From positions 1,639,001 through 1,703,000 of the forward strand of contig NC_092563.1 in NCBI RefSeq assembly GCF_037975245.1: DNA of 64,000 bases. Reading direction: 5' to 3'. Shown one piece after another: positions 46,301-58,300 of this stretch; position 1 is the stretch's first letter; every line of letters begins with the position of its first letter. The DNA comes from Apostichopus japonicus. Lineage: Eukaryota; Echinodermata; Holothuroidea; Aspidochirotida; Stichopodidae. Both the position numbers and the translations under genes were made by a program. The notes under the pieces are model-generated. The model was given only the letters and a program-made list of their open reading frames with translations, searched no databases and was not told the origin of the DNA.

Positions 46301-49300
46301 CATAGATTCTCATAGGTCCGGTGTTCCCCTTCTGTAGAGTCTGCTGTTGGGCTGCTTGTCTGTTCTTCTCCGAGTGAGATGGCTGAACAATTATCGGTGC
46401 ACCCATTAGTCTTTGACTGTTCAAGGCAAGAGCCTACAAGGAGAAAATCAAGGTGAGAGTCACAGTAGATAAATACTTTCATTGCCTGTGATTCAAAATG
46501 TCATTTATCTCGGTGTATAAAAATGAACTCAAAAACATATTTTCTCATTTCAAGCTTTTCATTTGGAATGTGGAAATACAAAAGCAGAAATTTGCTGAGA
46601 GGATAGCAACAGGTACACCTTTCAAACTCGTAATGTTTTTCACATTTTCATATATATGTAAGTCTCACCTTAAAACTGCCGATTAAGTTATGTTTACTAC
46701 TGATCTACACTTGCATTATGTCCATTTTGATCATCATATCTCTTTGACTTGAGAAAAGGTAGCAAGAATCTACTTTTTTAGCTTTTGAAGAAAATTTTCA
46801 ATTTTCATCAAATAGTGAAAAAACCTTGGCAGCTTTCTATACCTACCAATCCAATATTTTCTATAACAAGCATGTCCTATACTACAGAATTCTCTGTCAG
46901 AAGTTTCACATCTGAACTTTTCAGCCCAAATTAACCTACTAGAGATATTCATTCAAACATTCTCCTTCTTGCCACCGAGAATACACCTTTTAACTTTGAA
47001 TGTAGTATTTCAAACACTGATATGCTGTATCATAGACAGACATACAAATAGCCACTGTCATTACTGATATCTCATTTGTATGTCAAAAACAAAACGGAAA
47101 AAGAATGTTGACTTACATAAGGCACACTAGCTTCATCATCAAATTCAACGTAACCAACGCCTTTTGACCTTCGGGAGTTTCTGTCAGTGATTATTTTACA
47201 ATCTCTGACCTGATGAAAGAAGGAGAGCGACAAAAACATGGGTGTAAAATTATTGAGATTTGTTTTATTGGCTTAACAGTATGGTCAGTTTCATCATTCA
47301 AGATGTATGGCCTGCCATGGACATTATGAATCTATGGAATCCTTCAAATTTGATGAAAAGAAATAGGAAAAAGAAACATTTGTTCACAAAACTGAAAACT
47401 ATTTTGATATGGATCCAAGACTTCTTAAATGCTTCCATTTTAATCTCTTTGGTAAGGTAGCCACTTCAGAACAGCAGTACTTACATATCACAATTCATAA
47501 AGAAATACAAAACTTTCATAACATTTATCACTGATGACCTTACCTTTCCAACAGCAACAAAAAATTCTTTAAGATCTCTCTCCCTAACTCTCTGAGACAA
47601 CTGCATGACAAACACAGTCCTGGCATCTCTGTTTTCAGAGTCGGCTGTCTCTTTCTTCCTGAAATACAGAAGAAATGAGAGATAAAGAAATGAACTCATA
47701 CAAACTTCCACATACTACAGTGACCAATACATAGTGACAGTTATATTGCAGATATGACTAATTAATCACCTTGGTAGATGTTTATATCAAGATGTACAGC
47801 CACAGCCCTCTGTACAAACTAATCCAACATCCCTTCCAAATCATAGTTAAAGAAGTAGGACATTAAAGGGCAGCAACAAAACTGTTATCAGCTAGCTGCA
47901 GGCACCCATGAAAGACTAGAACCACAATAACTAATAGCTGAATATATACAGGCACCAATGGAACACTAGAACCACAGTAACTAATAGAGCTGAATATATA
48001 CAGGCACCCAAGAAACACTAGAACCACAATAACTAATAGCTGAATATATACAGGCACCAATGGAACACTAGAACCACAGTAACTAATAGAGCTGAATATA
48101 TACAGGCACCCAAGAAACACTAGAACCACAATAACTAATAGCTGAATATATACAGGCACCAATGGAACACTAGAACCACAGTAACTAATAGAGCTGAATA
48201 TATACAGGCACCCAAGAAACACTAGAACCACAATAACTAATAGCTGAATATATACAGGCACCAATGGAACACTAGAACCACAGTAACTAATAGAGCTGAA
48301 TATATACAGGCACCCAAGAAACACTAGAACCACAATAACTAATAGCTGAATATATACAGGCACCAATGGAACACTAGAACCACAGTAACTAATAGAGCTG
48401 AATATATACAGGCACCCAAGAAACACTAGAACCACAATAACTAATAGCTGAATATATACAGGCACCAATGGAACACTAGAACCACAGTAACTAATAGAGC
48501 TGAATATATACAGGCACCCAAGAAACACTAGAACCACAATAACTAATAGCTGAATATATACAGGCACCAATGGAACACTAGAACCACAGTAACTAATAGA
48601 GCTGAATATATACAGGCACCCAAGAAACACTAGAACCACAATAACTAATAGCTGAATATATACAGGCACCAATGGAACACTAGAACCACAGTAACTAATA
48701 GAGCTGAATATATACAGGCACCCATGAATCACTGGAACCACAATAACTAACAGCGGGCCGACACAGCATGGAGCTGAATATATACAGGCACAATTGAACT
48801 GCGTCAGTGAAGCAAGAGGAGAGCAGTGCAAACCCCTTAATATGCTTAGCCATCATAGGTAAGTAGTGGTCCATAAGGAATCCAATTTAAAAACTTGAAT
48901 AACTGTCTTTGTCAATAGAGATGTTAGTATTAAATTTCAGTTTCCAAATAGTCATAGCACCTTTTCCCAACATGTCCCAAGCCAACCTTTCTTGACATTT
49001 CTGCTTCTTCCACTACAATAACATATCCAGAGCTTCAGGTATGAGAAGTTCATTAACTTACTGAATAATATATTATTTTCTTATTATTATTATCTGCAAC
49101 ATTTCCAGTTTCCCACTGGAACCTCAGTCAGTTTAACTGCCTTGAGCATCATATCAGAACTTACTTTGTAGGAGAAGGACTCTTCTTTCCGTCTGCTGTC
49201 TTATCGTTGTTACTAGAATAACCACCGTACTTGTCCTTTCCATGATCTCTGTCTCTGTCGTGTCTGCTGCCTCGGTACCCTCTTCTATCTTTGTCATAAC

Positions 49301-52300
49301 GAGATCTGATGGCAAGAGCAGCATAAACACTCTGCAGTCTGAACTCTTTAAAACTACAGTTTGAGCTTCAGTTTCCAACTGACACGATTGGTTATATGTA
49401 TTACATTATGGCCTTCTTCATTTGATTCAACAGGTTCTTATGTGATGTCATAGACTAGATTACTTTATTCTATGCAACCACATCTCCAAGTTAGTATTTA
49501 AGCATTAACAGTTTGCGCCCCTTCCAAATTTTGGTGAGTATTACACCATGGTACACTCTACATTTTCCATGTTCTTTTTTACTTGATACCGATTTGCATC
49601 ATTGGTACACAGAACAGCAATTGTTTGACAAGGTCGTTGCTCTTTAAACCTTCTTAGAACCATCCTCGTAGTAAGACTGAAAACTCCAGTTATGCTGAAA
49701 ATTCAACTATCAGATTAAACCATTATATAAATATACAAGATTGGCTCACCTGTTTCGTTCTGGGCTCTTACTTCTGCTTTTCTTCTTTCCTTTGCTTCTA
49801 CTCCTGCTCCTGCTTCTCCTGGATCTGTGAGGACTCCTAGCCTTCTTTCCTCTGCTTCTACTTCGAGATCTCTTTCGACTCTTTCCTCTACTGCCGCTTC
49901 TACTGCGACTTCTTTTTTTGTCTCTGCTGGAGAGAGAAAGTCACGTCTTTGAAATAGCCCTATAGATACTCGAACAGTTAACTGATAAGATGGTACATCA
50001 TATTCAAAGAAACGGTAAGTCTGGCATTAAATCACCCTCAAGATGTTGTACTCCCCAATCATAGTTATATGCAAATCAGCCACTCCAGAGATAAGATTTC
50101 AATGTTTTCTTTCTGGGACCAATATTTCAAAGACCAAACTATGGGAACATCTCACACCCACTTATACAACATAAGAATAAAACATTTTGGCAAACCTGAC
50201 ATTTCCTTCCATATGACGAGGACTACAACGAGATAAAGCACAATGTTCGCACTGACATGCTAAATGAGCACTTTCCACAGATCATTAAGATATCACTGTG
50301 TTAGTTTCTGCAGGTAGCTTCTATACAACTTTTAAACACTGTTTAAAAAAAGACTGGGTTCTTCATTGTTAAACATCTTACACTCTAACTAACTATGCTT
50401 GTTTATGAAATGCATGTTTCAAACTGCCAAAGAAAGATAAAGGAAATGCATACCCCAAATTTTGGCACTTAGTCTAGTTAGGGTCAGAGAGCCTAGCAGG
50501 TCAACATTGCTATTGGGAAGGGACTACATCAATAATGAACTTGGTACAAAAGTTCAATAAAAACAATAAAGAACATATGGAGAAGCACAACAAACGAATG
50601 TATTTGTCAGAGTAATTGCCCTTTTGTATCCAAATAAAAGTCAATCAAAGACGAAGAGCTTTATTTTACATTCTTAGAATTTTTCAAAGGAAGTTAGTGG
50701 AATTGTTTCAACCAAATACATTAAAGGGTCAGACATAGAGAATACAGAGCAATTTACAAGCTCCATCAAACTATATTGCTAACAAGCAGATCACATGTGG
50801 CCATATAATGCACAAGCGGCCACAAACCAATTGTTTTACATTATGGGATGGTGGTAACCTTTGGTCATCTTGAACGGCATTCAGCTTCCATACATCAGGT
50901 ACGGCCGGTGAAAAGAAAATTCACACAATTACATGAGATCTGCAGTGATAAACATAGGGCTTTGTTGAGTAAATGATTACAGAGATGTTTCTACATTTAC
51001 CAGTATTTGAACATAACACATTTAGACTCACTCAGAAGCCTATGTACCTTTGTCTATGTTTTAGTGGATAACTTATTATTAAACCTTGCTTACACCTGTC
51101 GATACTTTTAATTCTAGATCTATGGGTATGTGTCATGTTCAACAAGTCAAACCAGATGAAAATGTAGGCGAGTTTCAAAGGGGAAAATTCCAGGACAACA
51201 TCAAATTGGGGGTCAGAGAAATGAGTCTGTCAGATTTAAGTTGGTTCCGTTCAGAACAACAGATTCATATTAGCGTTCATATCATTAGTAACCTTCACAA
51301 TCAATAACATGTTCTATTGAAAGCTATAACCAAGCCCCAACCAGCATACACAATTTTCGACCTTGTTTCATTCCTGAACATACAAATTTCTGCACAAATT
51401 TCTGATACCATCACAAAACAATTTTCCAAAGAGTGCTGACCAGGGCATGTATGCAACAAACAGTCTCTGCAGCAGCTACCAACAAATGTCAACATGACAT
51501 GAGACCAACTATTTGTGGTCCAAGAGTAATGAAGTCCTTTTGACTAACTACCAGTTTTGTGCAGCGTAAGCTAACAAAATTTCATTGTAACAACATTCTT
51601 ACTACAGACTCAATATTACAACTAAGTATTCATATCAAGACCTTACACTGTACATTCATTTGGACAAGCTCTCTTTGAACCTGCCTATTCCATGAAGTCA
51701 AACTAAGTCACCAAAGCAACCCAGACATACCAAACTGTCCTTCCGCTTCACTCAACTTGCCTCTGTGATATATTAACTTATCGTCTTTTTCAACTAGAAT
51801 TCACAAAGGAAGTGTCTATTCCGCAGATGAGTAAAACATATCAAAAAGTATTCAACAAACCAGAAGAAATGTTATGAGAGATCTGACTACCAAAGTGATC
51901 ACCTCAATGGGAACTGGAAAAAAAAACCCCAAAATGCCCAATATTCCTGTCTGAGTACACATATAGAGTCAAACAGCCTCTGTAAATGGAGTTAACTAAC
52001 CTCTTTTTGGTAGGTTTCTCTTCTTCTTTCACTCCATTACCAGTCTTCACGGTTAAGTCCTAATGAGACCCAAAGAAGAACATCATGATGAAGGAAGGAT
52101 GGCAAACATCAAATAAGGGCAGGGGAAGGAAGGAAGAAAGAAAACCAAACAACTAATTAAAGAATATGTCAAAAGACATAAATATTCCACAGTATCTATC
52201 AAATGGCACAGGAAATTTGTTACCTAGTCACTAGAGCTTCCACAACTTTCTTACCTGCATTAGGAAATGAAGTACACCCCTCATCCAGTTGGAATCACTG

Positions 52301-54133
52301 AAGTTACCATAAGATAACATGAATCAGAATACAAATCATTGTGATCTAAAATCAATAATCGGTCACAGGTTTTCAGTTTCGATAATTATGCTTCCCCAGA
52401 TTTTTAAAAAAAGTTTATTTCAGTGCCTAGTAAATCCCAAATCCTAGTAATAATCTTGGTGATAGTAAAATCCATGAGATGGTGGGTGGCTGTATTCCTC
52501 CCATAGTTCCACAATCACCTTAGGCTTCCAGGTTGTTGTGTCAGATCAGGTACAATTGCCCAACTCCTACAGCAAAAGGGATGGGGAAATGGTGAGATTC
52601 CAACTTGCAATTAATGCATGTCTGTTTGATATATTTACGTTGCCACCAAAGTCATACAGCTCAATCATCACAAAATCACCATACAAGTGCATGCATCTTA
52701 AGTATTTGTTACCATGGTAACAGCAACCCTCATTAAAAGTCACACTGAAATCTTTTATACAGGTTGTATTTGTCCAAAAGCATACTGTGAAGTAGTACAG
52801 ATTCTCAAAGTTACAACATTGTATGAAGCCAAAAGTACTTCTAGATAGTAGTATCAAAGTTCTCTCACACCCATTTCTTAGTATCATTACCTTATGACAA
52901 AACCCCCCCAAAAACTTTGGTACCACAAAAGTGTACTGCCATGGTTAGGCCTTATGGGCATTACAAGAATTTAAGTACTTAGAGAAAATGATTAAATAGT
53001 TAAAATGAACCAGAAAGCCTTATAAAGCATAGATTTCAGTTAACATAATTATTGTGGAGTATAGAGAAGTAAATGATGGTTTTAAATATTACAAGAGCAA
53101 TTTACCAGAACTTATTTCAAAGGCAGAATATACAAGACACTGTACCAAGTTGGCACTTTCTTTTCATTGGTAACAAACATTTAGTGTTAGATTCATTACA
53201 TCAACTTATGTTCATTTCAATCACACAAGGCCTTTGGTTACCTTGAACTTGTTACCTGCCATGTTAGGTGCTGATTATACATTAACTCATATATCAAATG
53301 CATGTACGGTTCATTGATTAAGATGAACCAAAATTAATGGAACCACAATTGTGTGACAGGCTACCTCTTCAATCCCCAGGCCATAGCTGTGGAGGGTGTT
53401 TCAATGAGGTCTAAAACAAGAACAAACCACCAAAATGGTCAGATAATACTTTTGCTTAAGTACCTAGTACAGGATATTAACCCTAAATAGCCAACTATCT
53501 TTGCCTAGTTCTTAAAATAAACATCGTTGTGAAAAATAAGGCGACTGGTTCATCTGTATCACTTACCACCATACCATGTGACGTATTCTACGTTATAAGG
53601 AAGATGAAAGGACAAAATGGGAAGCCCATTGATAATTACATACATTGTAAGCTGATGTTCATCCTTACATAATTACACTCATTATAATATAATGGCACCT
53701 CAGGGTCCCAAAGCAGTCAACTACATGTCACTTCTGTTAATGGCTGGTAGTTCCATCCCATTCGCCCTTCATGATAATGAAACAGAATTTTGTCATAAAA
53801 ACTAAATGTCTGTCCCTATTCTATACAAGCATAATGCAATTGAATTTATTCGTGCTATTGCAATTATTTGATGCCTTGGAAATGTGTCTTTAAGTGCTCA
53901 CTGTTTCTATTGAAATATTTAAAGTGAGCATACATGTACAAACAATAGGATAATGGTGTAGCACAAGAAAAGATATACATGCTGTATCATACAATAAAAA
54001 TGTCAACATAACAGTAAAATATTCAAGTGAGTTTAAGAGTATATATGCAAATGATGGGAAAGCATGTTGGAAGCCTTACCTCTTGCTTGAATGGGGCCTC
54101 AAGCATAGCTTCAACATCAAATTCGTCAGCCAT
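43294..54133 (-). CDS. RBM39: RNA-binding protein 39 (CAPER-alpha-like splicing factor)
   Basis: Twelve coding exons on the minus strand, all with consensus splice sites and matching phases, give 1638 bases (545 aa; human about 530). The start ATG (54133) opens MADEFDVEAMLEAPF, close to the vertebrate N-terminus. Residues about 38-100 are an arginine/serine/lysine-rich RS region. RRM1 spans about 157-235 (RNP2 VFVMQL, RNP1 SKGVGYVEF). RRM2 spans about 253-330 (IYVGSL, SKGYGFIT). A Gln/Ala-rich linker (about 370-440) follows, then a C-terminal U2AF-homology motif with HGRWFAG (508-514) near the end. The family acts in the nucleus in 3' splice-site selection and transcription co-activation, with the UHM binding U2AF65/SF3B1 ligand motifs. 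The DELERTG segment after RRM2 is also conserved. Exons run from 54080-54133 down to 43294-43391. Nothing suggests inactivation. Confidence 0.96.
43392..44071 (-). repeat. RBM39 last intron with about 140-bp tandem repeat
   Basis: Between about 43555 and 43980, roughly three units spaced 136-144 bp share GAGATATCATGTTTAC (43682, 43818 and 43962) and AACAATAGGCTTCTT. In reverse orientation they match the repeats at 4008 and 42230. Confidence 0.75.
44072..44256 (-). CDS. RBM39: RBM39 exon 11 (UHM core)
   Basis: Acceptor CTGCAG|AGA, donor GCAG|GTAAGA, phase 2 to 1. It holds TWDEEIRDDVITEC, IHVDKASPEGRVYIKC and HGRWFAG. The R-W-F tripeptide is the UHM signature that grips a ligand tryptophan. 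Confidence 0.94.
44456..44702 (-). CDS. RBM39: RBM39 exon 10 (Gln/Ala-rich linker)
   Basis: Acceptor TTCTTAG|GT, donor CCAG|GTAAGT, phase 1 to 2. A low-complexity Q/A segment (LAQQQAQQAA) precedes CFMLSNMFDPTR, the conserved stretch leading into the UHM. Confidence 0.92.
45095..45299 (-). CDS. RBM39: RBM39 exon 9 (RRM2 end, DELERTG motif)
   Basis: Acceptor ATTTACAG|TTC, donor GAAG|GTAAAA, phase 0 to 1. It reads FSEADEAKRALDQLNGFELA, then VGHVTERTD, DSDELERTG and TGRLQLMAKLAEG, all conserved in vertebrate RBM39. Confidence 0.95.
45878..45943 (-). CDS. RBM39: RBM39 exon 8 (RRM2 RNP1)
   Basis: A 66-base, phase 0 exon. It encodes IENIQLIRDTETGRSKGYGF plus IT, the beta2-beta3 part of RRM2. Confidence 0.93.
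46236..46433 (-). CDS. RBM39: RBM39 exon 7 (RRM1 end to RRM2 start)
   Basis: Acceptor CTTGTAG|GCT, donor AAA|GTGAGT, phase 0 to 0. It holds PIIVQPSHSEKNR, a Gln-rich hinge, MRIYVGSLHF (RNP2) and MLRGIFEPFG. The last helix is the surface that aryl-sulfonamide/DCAF15 engages in human RBM39. Confidence 0.95.
47117..47209 (-). CDS. RBM39: RBM39 exon 6 (RRM1 RNP1)
   Basis: Acceptor CATCAG|GTC, donor TAT|GTAAGT, phase 0 to 0. It encodes CKIITDRNSRRSKGVGYVEF and a short acidic tail. Confidence 0.93.
47544..47658 (-). CDS. RBM39: RBM39 exon 5 (RRM1 RNP2)
   Basis: Acceptor ATTTCAG|GAA, donor AAG|GTAAGG, phase 2 to 0. It encodes NRDARTVFVMQL followed by an RERDLKEFF helix. Confidence 0.93.
47899..48795 (-). 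repeat. 102-bp minisatellite (dimeric unit) in RBM39 intron 4
   Basis: Units begin CAGGCACCCAAGAAACACTA at 48001, 48103, 48205, 48307, 48409, 48511 and 48613, with diverged edge copies at 47899 and 48715. Each 102-bp unit is two related 50- and 52-bp halves (AATGGAACACTAG versus AAGAAACACTAG). Internal copies are almost identical. Because 102 is divisible by three, one minus-strand frame stays open for 322 codons; this is an arithmetic effect, not a gene. Confidence 0.95.
49165..49305 (-). CDS. RBM39: RBM39 exon 4 (basic/acidic linker)
   Basis: Acceptor CCATCAG|ATC, donor AAA|GTAAGT, phase 2 to 2. It encodes SRYDKDRRGYRGSRHDRDRD, then a lysine/serine-rich stretch ending KKSPSPTK, between RS region and RRM1. 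Confidence 0.9.
49750..49926 (-). CDS. RBM39: RBM39 exon 3 (RS region)
   Basis: Acceptor CTCTCCAG|CAG, donor ACAG|GTGAGC, phase 2 to 2. Nearly every residue is R, S or K (KKRSRSRSGSRGKSRKRSRS and similar), giving the splicing-factor RS domain of about 59 residues. Confidence 0.93.
49927..52000 (-). other. RBM39 intron 2
   Basis: No exon supported. RBM39 is autoregulated through a poison exon in vertebrates, but I could not identify an equivalent here. Plus-strand open frames in the interval look incidental. Confidence 0.5.
52001..52059 (-). CDS. RBM39: RBM39 exon 2
   Basis: A 59-base exon, acceptor TCATTAG|GAC, donor AGAG|GTTAGT, phase 0 to 2. It encodes DLTVKTGNGVKEEEKPTKK. Confidence 0.85.
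52060..54079 (-). other. RBM39 intron 1
   Basis: AT-rich and repeat-poor. I see no exon, TIR element or minisatellite in it. Confidence 0.5.
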
Positions 54134-54167
54134 TTTACTACGGAGATGGGTACTGCACTATTAAATC
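54080..54167 (-). CDS. RBM39: RBM39 exon 1 (start codon, 34-base 5' UTR part)
   Basis: ATG at 54133-54131 opens 18 codons to donor GAG|GTAAGG. Upstream of it, a CTGCAG|GATTTAA acceptor at about 54168 implies that the first transcribed exon is non-coding and lies further to the right. No in-frame ATG precedes this one in the exon. Confidence 0.9.
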
Positions 54168-55340
54168 CTGCAGAACAACAACACAACAGTACTATTTAGT
54201 GGAATGGTAATACTAGAATTATGAAGTTATGGTAGTAAACATTTAATTTTAAAATACTTCTGAGGTACCTTCAGATTTTTGTGCAATATGTTCATTTTTT
54301 GAGTCTTAATTATTGGTTTTATTAGAATTTACCATTGAAAGTGCAATTTTGTGTCTCTAGGGCCCCATTGGAAACAGGCCGACGTTCTGTCAGCCCAAAG
54401 GGTTTAGCTCCTGTTACCTTTTTTTTCTTTTCAATCTGTTCCATTCTTTATGTCTGGAATTTTTTGTACTTTGAACAATCTGAGTGCCGAATAAAACAAA
54501 CAAACAAGCCTAGGGAAGTTAGGCCTAACTTTATTCTTTACCACTGTAAAATTGGCCAAGTCATTCATTGATCCTGTTTTTCTCTCACTCTAAGGCCAAT
54601 TGGTCTTCGACTTATCTATAGAATTTGTCCATATTATCATGAGTACTGCATAGTTTGCAAATCTCACTGATTCCAATCGTTATACAAAATTAGGGACTAG
54701 CCTAGCCTTAGTTCATTAATTATGTATGCACAAAGTAGACCCTACTCAATTTTCACTTCGTAAGTAGTGATTTGAATAATTTTAGATGACTCACATATGT
54801 GACACATTATGAGATAAATTGGTAAACGATAATCGGATTAGTGTTTCGAGGAGGAAAATAAGCTCGTTTTAAAGCCCAAGTATTGATGCAGACTGGTAGG
54901 CTTCTATAACATTTGCCTGTATAGCATTAGTAAGTCTATGTAAGCCTACCACTTACCAGTACAATGTAGTGAAGTAAGTGGATGGTTAGGATATTACTTC
55001 CTGCAAATTTTAAAACATAACACTACATGGTATAAGCTCAAATGTAAAACACTGCATTTATATACTTTCAAATTGACATACCAAAATTACTTTTCAACGG
55101 ATGTAAGGCTTTTTGACTTCGCTGAACGTCAGATTTTCAGGATTGTCGTTGGATTGTCCCTTTGCTGATTCAGTAAACGCAAGTTAAGCGATTTTGACGC
55201 TGTGCGGGATTTTGTTGAAATGACGTAATGGTAGCCTCGTTCGTAGGCAAAGAAAAATAAATAAAAATATCCTCGTTCGTAGGCATAGAAAAATAAATAA
55301 AAAAATCCTCGTTCGCAGCATAGTTTTCCCGTCGAGTGCC
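54168..55340 (-). promoter_or_regulatory. Probable 5' non-coding exon and promoter region of RBM39
   Basis: By position the RBM39 promoter should lie here. At 55100-55340 there is a small CG-containing patch with a CRE-like TGACGTAA (55221-55228) and a 36-bp repeat in 2.5 copies (55235-55323, unit starting CCTCGTTCGTAGGC). The exact start site cannot be read from sequence. Confidence 0.3.
55235..55323. repeat. 36-bp tandem repeat, 2.5 copies
   Basis: CCTCGTTCGTAGGC followed by an A-rich tail repeats at 55235 and 55271, with a partial copy at 55307. Confidence 0.85.
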
Positions 55341-58300
55341 AATTAAAGGGCCTTTGTCGTCTAAAGTTTCGTTTTGGGAGTGTAAATAGACTAAAACATT
55401 AAATGTTCTAGACGAATAGTGAAGTTCCGGCTCAGGAACTGATAAGAGAAATTTGAGCATGAGAAGTGACACCAAGTGTGTCTTAATTGGGAATAAGGGC
55501 TCCATGATTGACCTGGATGCCACCGTAGTCTTTGTGTATTGGTCAATTCTATCTGTTCGTTTCCCAAGTTGGGTTAGGGCAAGCTGGCAAAGGCCGGATA
55601 GAAATCATTTTGCTACTTCAATTTGTGCGAGGGGAATCGATCCCTACTTAGAATAGTGAAAAGTGTATATGTTTGGGGTGGGAAACTCCTGCACCTCCCC
55701 ACCTCGCACGTTATTCTTGGCCTACGAATGGTGATGAATGATGAAGCAAGTTCCATTAGTAAAGAAGAATGAAATCACATCCTGCTAGCATGTTCAGTGG
55801 TTTAATTTGGTGGTATTATTAATGTATCTGGCAACATCAACGTGAGTGACATTATCATGGCAACTCTGATTTAGGAGTGTCTTAGGGTTTCTTGCTTATA
55901 GAATCAGGCTGTATAGTCTGCACAAGAAAAATAATTATCCTTAAAAAAAAGATCGATGTATACAGGCGCGTATCCAGGGGGAGGGGGGGGCGTTGGGGGT
56001 GCGCGCCCCCCGGGTAAGAAAAAGAGGAGAGAAAAAAAAGAGAAGCAAAAAGGGAGAAAAGAGGGGCAAAAGAGGAGGAGAGGAAGGAAGGGTAAAAAAA
56101 AAAAAGAAGGGAAAAGGGGAAAAGGAAAGAGTAGAAGAAAAACGCCAAGACACCTGGAATAGAACGAGGAACAGTGACATCATTACAGCGCTGCTCCCTA
56201 TTATATACACAGTGTAGCCAGTGACGGATCGAGGATTTTGGAAGGGGCGTGCGCCTCACCCTACCCCTTACACCGACAACTCCATTTTTGATGTTTCTAT
56301 TTTTTTTTTTTTTATGTTTCTATGTACTGTTGTATCTATGTATATACTATATGTGGTCTATCATAACGCGTTTGTGTGTATGAACGCCTTAATGTTTCCG
56401 GGTACAAGACATACAGCAATACTGGCACAGTCAAGATAATTTGGGCATTGTGAGAAGGGGAGACCGGGGGGGGGGGGGAGGGGAGGGAGGTAGAAAGATA
56501 GGAAAATGAATAGCCAAGACAGATGAACATACTTTAAAACTTATCCAATGATTGGTATATTGATCATCTTTATCATCCTTTCCAGCAAAAGTGACAACCA
56601 TCATTCGGCTTTCATAAATTTTACGATACACATTTCTTGATAAGATTTCCTTCTCCAAAAAAGCCCTCTACGTTTATTCATGGTAATTGCCAATCAAACT
56701 TTGAGTATGGTACAATTGTATGCAAATATTTATAAGCAACTTAACTGACATTATGGACAAAAAGGGGGAAACTTTTCTGTACCTTCATCCAGGGAATGGT
56801 ACCAAAGAGAACTTGTTATCAAATTCTGTAATCAGCATTTTTTATTTTTTTTTGTATTTATTTATTGGGGAATGGTACCAAGATTTGGTGCAACCTCCAC
56901 CATTTTAGTCTTTTTGGCTATATCCTTTTTATTATAAACTACATCAAATTATCCAAAATATTGACCCTTGTCGTTGAACTATGAGAGACACTCTTCTGAA
57001 TAAAAATGTTGAGAATACTGAATAAATACGCTATGCAAGTAAACCAGTACACCAACCATTCTTCTCTTTGATATCCAGGAGATAAAAAGCTGGCCTTGAA
57101 AGAAAAGAGACATGTGGCAATAATAAGTTGTAACAGAACCAATTAAAAAAAGTCAACAATGAATACAAGATTGTTTCTATAACACAGAATGGGCATATAA
57201 TATGTTCATACAGTCCTAAATTCCATTCCATTCCCCCACCCCCCCCCCCGCACTTTCGACAACCCGACCCTACCTCATCCCCACTATCTACTATGTGATT
57301 AACTCTCTGTATATAATATGAGGTCTCATAAAATGATGTTTCCCATCCTGCCCCAAACCACCTGAGGAAATCCACTTAGGTACCTCATAAGAACAGAGTT
57401 ATACATACTAGCTTAACAGCCCGTATTCAAAATTACAATGGAGTCATCGTTGTTAGCAGACAGCATTTAATGAGAAGAAAATTAAAATTGGGAGTTATTA
57501 AAACAAAGGGAGCTTCATCTTGCTTCCTTTAACTCCTTGTATCTGGCAGTATAAAATCACAATATAAAGGGAAAAAAAGGATCCAAGGAATGACAGAAAG
57601 TGAGCAAAATTCAAAGCCAAGAAAGTCTGTGACCATCCAGTAATTTGAAAACATTTTTTTTTAAGGCAACTTATCATTGAAAGTAAAAAAAAATGCCCCG
57701 TTTTTAATTCTTCGGAGAAATAATCGAAGCACAAAACACTTGTCAATCTACATCCTTGATTACAAACTGTCAATGTCAGCTGTTTACTTACATTTCAAAC
57801 AAAAAATGAGTAAACAGATTTCTGCCATCCAACATTAAAGATTTGTTGTTAATTCTAGTACTTTCCTTTCTTCGAGGGGTCACCAGTTCTGCCTCCAAAC
57901 ATGCTAGAAATCTACAAAAAGGTTGTCTATGTTCGAACAAAGGCATTTGGCAAACTGGATGGCTGTAACACTTTGTATGGGAAGCAACTGGAGGACCGTC
58001 TGAACTTTCACAAAAAAAAAGAAGACTTTTCAAGCCTTTTAGCAAATTTGGTACGCTAAAATGTGGTGGCAACCCTTATGAACTTAGGGGGTTCTATAGA
58101 GGTGGCCCCACGGGTCCTCATACAGATATTTCAAGCCAACAGGGGTACAATAAAAGAAGCCCATCAACCTTGAACTTAATGCAATATGAAGACTCTCAAG
58201 GAATAGTAAGCTTTGATCCTGTCTGACCGTTTACCTGGACCTTGTCAAAACATGTTTAGAGAACCCTTAATGTAGCCTGAATTAAGACTTAGATGAAAAA

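Noticed and set aside
47863-48831. 322-codon minus-strand open frame with a repeating hydrophobic peptide
   Set aside because: It follows exactly the 102-bp minisatellite inside an RBM39 intron. The period is a multiple of three, so absence of stops is automatic. No signal of a real protein family.
49927-54079. An RBM39 poison exon
   Set aside because: Known in vertebrate RBM39, but I could not find a conserved stop-containing exon with convincing borders here, so I do not report one.
55964-56240. hAT-like left ends CAGGCGCGTATCCAGG and CAGTGACGGATCGAGG as complete elements
   Set aside because: I found no matching right termini or 8-bp duplications, so only partial ends can be claimed.
55882-56259. 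Phe/Ser/Leu-rich 125-codon minus-strand frame
   Set aside because: It is the complement of a polypurine tract; composition alone keeps it open.
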